Source of the DNA: JAXMDC01 sp046349035
Lineage (GTDB): Bacteria > Pseudomonadota > Alphaproteobacteria > Rhizobiales > Kaistiaceae
Length of the DNA stretch: 64,000 nucleotides
Assembly: GCA_046349035.1 (NCBI GenBank)
Contig: JAXMDC010000003.1
Coordinates: forward strand, 434,001-498,000
Reading direction: 5' to 3'
In this document: positions 8,628-17,255 of the stretch, piece after piece
Numbering within the stretch: position 1 is the stretch's first letter
How the letters are laid out: every line of letters begins with the position of its first letter
Program-made: the position numbers and the translations under genes
The notes under the pieces: model-generated
What the model was told of the DNA's origin: nothing
What the model saw: the letters and a program-made list of their open reading frames with translations, nothing else
Database searches by the model: none

Positions 8628-9192
8628 GCAGACGCCGCGCCAGGTCGACGAGGCGGGCGGCGACGGTGCGAAGGGTTTCCGCCGGCGCGGCGTCCTTCAG
8701 CTGCCCGGCTTCGTCGAAGGCGTCCTGCGCCCGCGAGATCGACACCTGCTCGGCAACGACCACGGCGTTGAACGCAGTGGCAAGCACCTTGCGGAGGTCA
8801 ATCAGGGCGCGGGCGCCGCCGATCATGCCGTTGGAGGTCGAGCCGATGGCGAAGACGCGGCCGCGGAAGGAGACGCCGGGGGCGTTCTTGGGGCGGCTCA
8901 CCCAGTCGATGGTGTTCTTCAGCAACGGCGGCAGCGAGTGATTGTATTCGGGCGTGGCGACGAAGACGCCGGTATGCGCCGCCATCAGGCGGGCGAGCTT
9001 GGCGGCGTTCTCCGGTACACCCTTCTGCGCCTCCAGGTCGCCGTCGTAGAGCGGCAGCGGATAGTCGGCGAGGGAAATGTGCGTCACTTCCGTGTCGAGG
9101 AGGGCGACCTCCTTGGCGGCCAGCGACGCCAGCTTGGCGCTCAGCGAGCCGGTGCGGATCGAGCCCCCGAACACCAGGATTTTGACAGGCAT
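8620..9192 (-). CDS. NADPH-dependent FMN reductase family protein
   Basis: The 190-residue protein begins MPVKILVFGGSIRTGSLSAK, the flavodoxin-like FMN phosphate-binding loop with GSxRxxS. It also has FVATPEYNHSLPPLLKNTID, the family hallmark P-E-Y-N-x-S, and FAIGSTSNGMIGGARA. Such enzymes reduce FMN, quinones, azo dyes or chromate with NAD(P)H; the physiological substrate cannot be told here. It sits between the methyltransferase and pyrF genes on the minus strand and overlaps pyrF, so it is probably co-transcribed with the housekeeping string. Confidence 0.9.
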   Translation of the reverse strand: MPVKILVFGGSIRTGSLSAKLASLAAKEVALLDTEVTHISLADYPLPLYDGDLEAQKGVPENAAKLARLMAAHTGVFVATPEYNHSLPPLLKNTIDWVSRPKNAPGVSFRGRVFAIGSTSNGMIGGARALIDLRKVLATAFNAVVVAEQVSISRAQDAFDEAGQLKDAAPAETLRTVAARLVDLARRLHG

Positions 9193-9250
9193 GCCGAAGG
9201 CTCCTCATTGCTCGCGGCGGTTATACGCTACCGCCGAGCCCTGACAACGC

Positions 9251-9817
9251 CTACGGGCGGCGGTAGGTCCACACCCGCGCCGGCGGGACGTTGGCGAGCA
9301 CCCAGCGGCTCGGCTGCACGGAGAACGACCCCGGCACGGCCGGCACCGGCGCGGTAAAGGCGTAGGAGAATTGGATCAGGGGCCCTTTGCCGCCGACGGT
9401 GCGGTTCAGCGCGTCTTCGACGAGGCGCCGCCGCTCCGGCGCGGGGCGGACCATCAGCGGCAGGCTGGAGACGACGGCGGCAAAGGGGCCGGCGGCGCCG
9501 GGCGGAAGCGTGTGCGCCAAGTCGTAGGCGTCGCCGTTGACGACCTTGACGCCAGGGAAGCGTTCGCTGAGGAGGCGGCAGAAGTCCCGATCGTACTCGA
9601 CCAGGATAAGGCGCTCAGCGGGGATGCCGCGCTCAAGGAGGGCGCGGGTGACGACGCCGGTGCCCGGCCCGAGTTCAAGAACCGGGAGCGCGCTCTCCGG
9701 CACGCCGGATGCCATGAGGCGGGTCAGGGCCGGGCCGGACGGGCTGACGGCGCCAATAACGCCGGGCTTCCTGATCCAGGTCGAAATGAAGCGGAACCAG
9801 TCGGCTGCCGCTCCCAT
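9251..9817 (-). CDS. SAM-dependent methyltransferase, PmtA-like phospholipid N-methyltransferase family
   Basis: The 188-residue protein starts MGAAADWFRFISTWIRKPGV. The segment IGAVSPSGPALTRLM and motif I, VLELGPGTGVVTRALL, are typical of the Rhodobacter-type phosphatidylethanolamine N-methyltransferase/KsgA-related group. LILVEYDRDFCRLLSERFPG is motif II, and VVSSLPLMVRP takes the place of the NPPY-like catalytic region. It may methylate phosphatidylethanolamine, but substrate assignment within this family is weak. The ATG at 9817 overlaps the dnaJ stop by one base, which supports this start over the much longer open frame upstream, a shadow of dnaJ. Confidence 0.82.
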   Translation of the reverse strand: MGAAADWFRFISTWIRKPGVIGAVSPSGPALTRLMASGVPESALPVLELGPGTGVVTRALLERGIPAERLILVEYDRDFCRLLSERFPGVKVVNGDAYDLAHTLPPGAAGPFAAVVSSLPLMVRPAPERRRLVEDALNRTVGGKGPLIQFSYAFTAPVPAVPGSFSVQPSRWVLANVPPARVWTYRRP

Positions 9818-10953
9818 CAGCCGCCGAGGCCGCCGAGAAAATCGCGGACGCGGGCAAAAAAGCCGGTCGCCTCTGGGCTGTTCTCGGCCGAGGACACCTT
9901 CTCGAACTCCTCCAGAAGCTCGCGCTGCCGCCGTGTCAGCTTCTGCGGCGTCTCGACCTGGACCTGGATGTACATGTCGCCGAACTGCTGGCTGCGCAGC
10001 ACCGGCATGCCCTTGCTCTTCAGGCGGAACTGGCGGCCGGTCTGAGTGCCCTCCGGCACTTTCACCTTGGCCTTGTCGCCGTCCACCGTCGGCACCTGGA
10101 ACTCGCCGCCGAGGGCGGCGGTCGAGAGCGAGATCGGCACCCGGCAGAAGATGTCGGCGCCGTCGCGCTGGAAGATCGCGTGCGGCTTGATCGACAGGAA
10201 GATGTAGAGGTCGCCGGAGGGGCCGCCGCGCATCCCGGCCTCGCCCTCCCCGGCAAGACGGATGCGCGTGCCGTCCTCGACGCCGGCCGGAATATTCACC
10301 GACAGGACGCGTTCCTGGGTCGAACGGCCGACGCCCGAGCACACCGAGCAGGGGTCGGAGATGACTTGGCCGCGGCCGTTGCAGGTCGGGCAGGTCCGCT
10401 CGATCGAGAAGAACCCCTGGGCGGCGCGCACGCGCCCGTGCCCGTCGCAGGAGGCGCAGGTCTTGGGGTGCGATCCAGCCTTGGCGCCGGTGCCGGAACA
10501 GGCTTCGCAGCTGATCTTGGTGGGGATGCGGATGTCGGCGGTCTTGCCGGAGAAGCACTCCTCCAGCGTCAGTTCCATGTTGTAGCGGAGGTCGGCGCCG
10601 CGCTCGCGGGCGCTCTTCTGGCCCCGGCGGGCGCCGCTCATGAAGTCGCCGAAGATGTCGTCGAAGATCTCCGACATCGACGCGGCGAAATCGCCGGAGA
10701 ATCCCGGCTTGCCGGGCCCCATGCCGCCGTCGAAGGCGGCGTGACCGAAGCGGTCGTAGGCGGCGCGCTTCTGCGGGTCGCGCAGCGCCTCGTAGGCTTC
10801 GTTGATCTCCTTGAACTTGATCTCGGCCGACTTGTCGCCGGGATTGCGGTCGGGATGAAACTGCATCGCCAGCTTGCGAAAAGCCGACTTCAGCTCCTTC
10901 TCGTCGGAACCGCGCGCCACGCCCAGGACTTCATAGAAGTCACGCTTGGCCAT
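9817..10953 (-). CDS. dnaJ: chaperone DnaJ (Hsp40)
   Basis: The 378-residue protein has the N-terminal J domain (MAKRDFYEVLGVARGSDEKE), with the HPD motif in QFHPDRNPGDKS, and then a Gly-rich region. The zinc-finger domain has four CxxCxGxG repeats (CEACSGTG, CASCDGHG, CPTCNGRG, CSVCSGVG). The C-terminal substrate-binding domains end in a dimerisation helix (LTRRQRELLEEFEKV). It delivers unfolded clients to DnaK and stimulates its ATPase. The start is set at the conserved MAKRDFYE; an upstream Met would add an unconserved stretch. The YdeI-like gene overlaps its 5' end by 14 bases. Confidence 0.97.
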   Translation of the reverse strand: MAKRDFYEVLGVARGSDEKELKSAFRKLAMQFHPDRNPGDKSAEIKFKEINEAYEALRDPQKRAAYDRFGHAAFDGGMGPGKPGFSGDFAASMSEIFDDIFGDFMSGARRGQKSARERGADLRYNMELTLEECFSGKTADIRIPTKISCEACSGTGAKAGSHPKTCASCDGHGRVRAAQGFFSIERTCPTCNGRGQVISDPCSVCSGVGRSTQERVLSVNIPAGVEDGTRIRLAGEGEAGMRGGPSGDLYIFLSIKPHAIFQRDGADIFCRVPISLSTAALGGEFQVPTVDGDKAKVKVPEGTQTGRQFRLKSKGMPVLRSQQFGDMYIQVQVETPQKLTRRQRELLEEFEKVSSAENSPEATGFFARVRDFLGGLGG

Positions 10954-11161
10954 GGGCCCGCTTCGATCCCGCCCGCCCGCGGAGTTGCTCGAGGGTCCTC
11001 GCGATTCGGCGTTCACGCGTGTCTGCCTTCTTTGCCTCGGCGATGTAGGTCAGATGTTCGTGGCGATGGGAGGGGGGCATGCCAAAAAAGGCAGCGGCCG
11101 CCGAAGGGTCGGCGGCCAAAGCCTTTGCCAGATCGGTGGGAAGTTCCTCAGGCGGCATCAC
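10940..11161 (-). CDS. small YdeI/OmpD-associated-type protein
   Basis: The 73-residue protein reads MMPPEELPTDLAKALAADPS with AAAAFFGMPPSHRHEHLTYI and AEAKKADTRERRIARTLEQL. This corresponds to the C-terminal helical domain of the YdeI/OmpD-associated family (PF13376), in which a short helix pair precedes the conserved K-x-x-T-R-x-R-R-I segment. The full-length family has an N-terminal DUF1905-like domain, so this is a stand-alone domain. Function is unknown. It sits between dnaK and dnaJ and overlaps the dnaJ start by 14 bases, indicating co-expression with the chaperone genes. Confidence 0.75.
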   Translation of the reverse strand: MMPPEELPTDLAKALAADPSAAAAFFGMPPSHRHEHLTYIAEAKKADTRERRIARTLEQLRGRAGSKRAHGQA

Positions 11162-11232
11162 CTATCCGTGCCAAGGAAATCGGACCGCCCTTACGCCCCG
11201 ACCCCTGCGCTCAACCTACGCCGATTCCGGCA

Positions 11233-13134
<1,902 letters not shown>

Positions 13135-13315
13135 CTGTCCTGTCTCCTATCGGCGGACCGTCCCTCGGGTCTAAAAGCCCCCGCAGCGTCGTCGCTCCAG
13201 CCGCGCGTTGATCCCGCACAAGCCTCGGCGCCCAACGCATTCGATGGTCCCCTGGCGTGATTTGTACCGTCTGTCGAGTTGCCGTTTCCACAGCCGGTAC
13301 AGGTCTCTGCGAGCT

Positions 13316-13344
13316 ATATAAGAAGGCCGATTTTCGGCCGCAAG
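13316..13344 (-). promoter_or_regulatory. candidate sigma32 (RpoH)-type promoter for dnaK
   Basis: On the minus strand, CTTGCG at 13344-13339 is followed after 16 bases by CTTATAT at 13322-13316. This resembles the alphaproteobacterial RpoH consensus (CTTG near -35 and a C-rich/TATAT -10). Transcription would start near 13305-13310, giving a dnaK leader of roughly 170 bases. The spacer contains an imperfect palindrome (GGCCGA / TCGGCC). Confidence 0.55.
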
Positions 13345-13404
13345 CCGACCGGGCGGGCAAAGATTTCGATTAGTGGAAACTGGGTTTTCGGAGCAACAAC
13401 GGGA

Positions 13405-14013
13405 ATGCGCTACTTCCCCGGCTTTCTCGACGCCGGCGACCGACTTCAACTGCTCGGCGAGGTTCGCTCGGCACTCGAGGCCGCGCCGCCATTCACGCCG
13501 ACAATGCCGCGGACGGGAAAGCCTTTTTCGGTACGCATGACCAATCTCGGCACGCTCGGTTGGGTCTCTGACCGAAGTGGCGGATATCGCTACCAGACAA
13601 CGCACCCGGTGACCGGCCAAGCCTGGCCGCCTATCCCCGACTTTCTGACGGCGATTTGGCGGAAACTCGCGGATTACCCGCACTTGCCGGAAGCTTGCCT
13701 GATCAATCTCTACAGCGAAAAAGCCCGCATGGGGCTGCACCGCGACGCCGACGAGGATGACTTCGCGGCCCCGGTTCTCTCGGTCTCGCTCGGCGCGGAG
13801 GCGCTCTTCAGGATCGGCGGCCGCGAGCGCGGCGATCCCACCCGCTCGTTCCGCCTCAAGAGCGGAGACGTCCTCCTCCTCGCTGGCGAGACGCGGCTCG
13901 CCTATCACGGCGTCGATCGCATCTATCCCGGCACATCGTCGCTGCCGGACGGTGCGTTCCCGGGGATAGCCCGCGTCAATCTGACCCTGCGGCGGGTGCG
14001 TCGCCCGAGCTGA
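13405..14013 (+). CDS. AlkB-family alpha-ketoglutarate-dependent dioxygenase
   Basis: The 202-residue product contains LINLYSEKARMGLHRDADED, with the Fe(II)-binding H-x-D. LLLAGETRLAYHGVDRIYPG supplies the second His, and RVNLTLRRV is the 2-oxoglutarate-binding Arg segment. An earlier segment, MTNLGTLGWVSDRSGGYRY, matches the nucleotide-recognition lid of AlkB. The enzyme removes alkyl groups from DNA or RNA bases by oxidative dealkylation. The ATG at 13405 is chosen because the conserved sequence starts there; about 40 upstream codons would lie in the dnaK promoter region. It lies divergent from dnaK and 57 bases before mutS, a DNA-repair pair. Confidence 0.9.
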   Translation: MRYFPGFLDAGDRLQLLGEVRSALEAAPPFTPTMPRTGKPFSVRMTNLGTLGWVSDRSGGYRYQTTHPVTGQAWPPIPDFLTAIWRKLADYPHLPEACLINLYSEKARMGLHRDADEDDFAAPVLSVSLGAEALFRIGGRERGDPTRSFRLKSGDVLLLAGETRLAYHGVDRIYPGTSSLPDGAFPGIARVNLTLRRVRRPS

Positions 14014-14070
14014 ACGTGGCGGCCGGCCCGAGGCTGGCGGCGCCTGGGGCGCGGCGCTAAGGCTAGCGCG

Positions 14071-16785
14071 ATGCTCAACGAGGCTCCCCCCAGCGACGCC
14101 GGCAAACGCGCCACGCCGATGATGGAGCAGTATTTCGAGGTCAAATCGGGCTATCCCGACTGCCTGCTCTTCTATCGCCTGGGCGATTTCTACGAACTCT
14201 TTTTTGGCGACGCCGAGATCGCGTCGGCCGCCCTCGGCCTAGCCCTGACGCGGCGCGGCAAGCACGACGGCGTCGACGTACCGATGTGCGGCGTGCCGGT
14301 CCACGCCGCCGACGACTACCTTGCCAAGCTGATCGCCCTCGGCCACCGCGTTGCAGTCTGCGAGCAGACCGAAGATCCGGCGGCAGCGAAGCAGCGCGGC
14401 GGCAAGTCGATCGTGCGGCGGGAGGTCAAGCGGCTGATCACCGCCGGGACGATCAGTGAGGACCGGCTGCTGCGTCCGGCGGAGAGCAACTTCCTCTGTG
14501 CGGTGGCGCGCCTGCGCGCCGACAGCGGAGCCGACGCGGTCTACGGCCTAGCCTGGCTCGATATGTCGACGGGCGACTTCCGCGTCAGCCAGACAATCGG
14601 CACCGACCTCGGTGCGGCGCTGGCGCGGATCGATCCGCGCGAGATCGTCGTCAGCGACGCCCTGGCCGGCTTCGCCGAACTCGGCGACCTTTGGCAAGTC
14701 TGGGACAAGCGCCTGACGCGCGCCGCGGCGAGCCTCTTTGAGGCAACGTCTGCGGCGAGCCGCCTTGCGGCCGGTTTCGGCGCCGTCAGCCTCGACGGCT
14801 TCGATGCCTACGGCCGCGCCGAAACGATCGCCGCCGCCGCCGCCCTCGCCTATGTCGAACGCACCCAGTTCGGCGCCCGCCCGGCGCTGAAGCCGCCGCG
14901 CCGCGAAGAGAGCGGCGCGGTGCTCGCGATCGACGCGGCGACGCGAGCCAACCTCGAACTCTTCCGTACCCTTTCGGGCGAGCGCCAGGGGAGCCTCCTC
15001 GGGGCGATCGACCGGACGGTGAGCGGTCCCGGTGCGCGGCTGCTGGCGGCGCGCCTTGGCAGCCCCTTGACCGACCCCGAGGCAATCGCCAGGCGGCTCG
15101 ATACGGTCGCCTTCTTCCTCGATCAAAGCATGCTTCGCCGGACGGTTCGCGAGGCGCTCCGCCGGGCGCCGGACATTCCCCGTGCCCTCTCCCGCCTGTC
15201 GCTCGACCGTGCCGGGCCGCGCGATCTGGCGGCGATCCGCTTCGGCCTCGACACCGCTGCGGAGATCGCGCGTGCGTTCGCCGGTGCCAGCTCGCCGGCC
15301 GACGCGGGCTCGGCCTTGGCCGCCCTCCGGCGCGCGCCGGGGAAGCTCGCAGCCACGCTAGCCGCCGCGCTCGGCGAGAGCCTGCCGCTGCTACGCCGCG
15401 ACGGCGGCTTCGTACAGAGCGGTTGGCGCGCCGACCTCGACGAGGCGCGGGCGCTCCGCGACGAAAGCCGCCGCATCATCGCCGGCCTGCAGGCGCAATA
15501 CGCCGACGAGGCCGACATCCGCGGGCTGAAGATCCGGCACAACGGCGTCCTCGGCTATTTCATCGAAGTCACCGCGGCACACGGCGATAAACTTCTCTCC
15601 GCGCCTCTCAAGGAGCGCTTCTTCCACCGCCAGACGATGGCCGGCGCGATGCGCTTCACCACCTCCGATCTCGCCGAACTCGAGGCAAAGATCGTCGGTG
15701 CCGCCGACCGCGCCCTGGCCATCGAACTCGAGGTCTTTGCCGCGCTGCAACGGGAGACGCTGGCGGTGGCGGAGGATCTTCACGCCGTGGCGGAAGGGCT
15801 CGCCGCGTTCGACGTGGCGTGCGCGCTGGCGACACTGGCGGATGACGAAGGCTACTGCCGGCCGACGGTCGACCGTTCGCTCGCCTTCGCGGTGACCGGC
15901 GGACGCCATCCGGTGGTGGAGCAAGCGCTCCGCCGCGCCGACGTCGAGTCGCGACCAGCCGGAGCAGCGCCGGGCTTTGTCGCCAACGATTGCGATCTCG
16001 GCCCGCCGGCGGGTGCCGACGCGGGGAGGATCTGGCTGCTGACCGGGCCGAACATGGCCGGCAAGTCGACTTTCCTGCGCCAGAACGCCCTCATCGCCAT
16101 TCTCGCGCAGACCGGGTCGTTCGTACCGGCGACGTCGGCGCATGTCGGAGTCGTCGACCGCCTCTTCAGCCGCGTCGGCGCCGCCGACGACCTTGCCCGC
16201 GGTCGCTCGACGTTCATGGTGGAGATGGTCGAGACGGCGGCGATCCTCAATCGCGCCGGGGAACGATCGCTAGTCATCCTCGACGAGATCGGCCGCGGCA
16301 CGTCGACCTTCGACGGCCTCTCAATCGCCTGGGCGGCGATCGAACATCTGCACCAGGTCAACCGCTGCCGCACGCTCTTTGCGACGCACTATCACGAATT
16401 GACGGCGCTCGCGGCGCGGCTGCCGCGCCTCGCCAACGTGACGGTTCAGGTCAAGGAGTGGCAGGGCGACGTCGTCTTCCTGCACACCATCGCGCCAGGA
16501 GCGGCCGACCGCTCCTATGGCATCCAGGTTGCCAAGCTCGCCGGCCTGCCGCGCTCGGCGATTGCCCGTGCCGGCGAGGTGCTCCGCCAACTGGAGGCGC
16601 ACGACCGCCGCTCGCCGGCCGCGGTCGTCGACGAATTGCCGCTCTTTGCCGCCCTGCGCGAAGCGAAGACGGAGCCCGCCCCCGACCGCCTCGCCGAAGC
16701 CCTCGACGGCATCGATCCCGATGCCCTGACGCCGCGCGAGGCGCTGGAGAAGCTCTACGCGCTGAAAAAGCTACGGAAGGGCTAA
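14071..16785 (+). CDS. mutS: DNA mismatch repair protein MutS
   Basis: This 904-residue protein has the mismatch-recognition motif FYRLGDFYELFF near residues 34-45, with the intercalating Phe and the Glu of F-x-E. Connector, lever and clamp domains follow. The ABC ATPase has Walker A GPNMAGKSTFLRQ near residue 659, Walker B RSLVILDEIGRGTSTFDG and the ABC signature region around it. The C-terminus contains the usual helix-turn-helix dimer contact. It recognises mispairs and recruits MutL. The length is normal for an alphaproteobacterial MutS. No mutL is in the window. Confidence 0.97.
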   Translation: MLNEAPPSDAGKRATPMMEQYFEVKSGYPDCLLFYRLGDFYELFFGDAEIASAALGLALTRRGKHDGVDVPMCGVPVHAADDYLAKLIALGHRVAVCEQTEDPAAAKQRGGKSIVRREVKRLITAGTISEDRLLRPAESNFLCAVARLRADSGADAVYGLAWLDMSTGDFRVSQTIGTDLGAALARIDPREIVVSDALAGFAELGDLWQVWDKRLTRAAASLFEATSAASRLAAGFGAVSLDGFDAYGRAETIAAAAALAYVERTQFGARPALKPPRREESGAVLAIDAATRANLELFRTLSGERQGSLLGAIDRTVSGPGARLLAARLGSPLTDPEAIARRLDTVAFFLDQSMLRRTVREALRRAPDIPRALSRLSLDRAGPRDLAAIRFGLDTAAEIARAFAGASSPADAGSALAALRRAPGKLAATLAAALGESLPLLRRDGGFVQSGWRADLDEARALRDESRRIIAGLQAQYADEADIRGLKIRHNGVLGYFIEVTAAHGDKLLSAPLKERFFHRQTMAGAMRFTTSDLAELEAKIVGAADRALAIELEVFAALQRETLAVAEDLHAVAEGLAAFDVACALATLADDEGYCRPTVDRSLAFAVTGGRHPVVEQALRRADVESRPAGAAPGFVANDCDLGPPAGADAGRIWLLTGPNMAGKSTFLRQNALIAILAQTGSFVPATSAHVGVVDRLFSRVGAADDLARGRSTFMVEMVETAAILNRAGERSLVILDEIGRGTSTFDGLSIAWAAIEHLHQVNRCRTLFATHYHELTALAARLPRLANVTVQVKEWQGDVVFLHTIAPGAADRSYGIQVAKLAGLPRSAIARAGEVLRQLEAHDRRSPAAVVDELPLFAALREAKTEPAPDRLAEALDGIDPDALTPREALEKLYALKKLRKG

Positions 16786-16822
16786 CGGCGAGGGCTGTGA
16801 GCTGTGCTAGGATGAGACAGTT

Positions 16823-17173
16823 GTGCGTGCGGTCTTGGCCATGAGGGACGTCGGACGGCGGGACATAAGAGGGCGTGACGCTGGGTTAAGCGAGGCCGAC
16901 CGGCTGCGATTTGCGCGCTGGGAAGAGGCCGGCGCCGAGGCGGTCAAGCACGACGTCATGACCCGCGAGGGCACGCTGGTGGAGCACGATGCCTACGCTC
17001 GGAGCCTTGCCTGGGAATGGGTGCGCCTCAAGGAGAGCGAGGCGGCGCGCGTCCTTGAGCAGGTTCTGCCGACCGCACCCGGCCCGGCCGGCTTTGCCCG
17101 CGATTTCCGCCGGCTGAAAGCCCGGTTCGCCAAAGGCTGGGCATTGCTGGCGCGCCTGCGTCGACAGCGTTAA
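16823..17173 (+). CDS. hypothetical protein
   Basis: The frame encodes about 116 residues from a GTG at 16823, or 110 from the ATG at 16841. It is strongly charged, with an acidic-aromatic stretch (LRFARWEEAGAEAVKHDVMT) and a basic C-terminus (FAKGWALLARLRRQR). It is probably helical throughout, with no signal peptide, membrane segment or metal motif. It lies 37 bases after mutS and 82 bases before glnD on the same strand. I do not recognise a family. The fit of the frame between two co-oriented genes, and codon use like its neighbours, make it likely to be real. No function is proposed. Confidence 0.6.
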   Translation: MRAVLAMRDVGRRDIRGRDAGLSEADRLRFARWEEAGAEAVKHDVMTREGTLVEHDAYARSLAWEWVRLKESEAARVLEQVLPTAPGPAGFARDFRRLKARFAKGWALLARLRRQR

Positions 17174-17255
17174 GGCAAAGGCCCACGGCGCGTTGGCGCC
17201 ACCCGGCCGATTTCTGTAGGCTGGCCGCGCCCTTCGGGAACTTCGCCTCGTCCGC

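Noticed and set aside
9251..10558. A 435-residue methyltransferase with a long N-terminal extension
   Set aside because: The first two-thirds of that frame overlaps dnaJ and has no domain character; the real gene starts at 9817, overlapping the dnaJ stop by one base.
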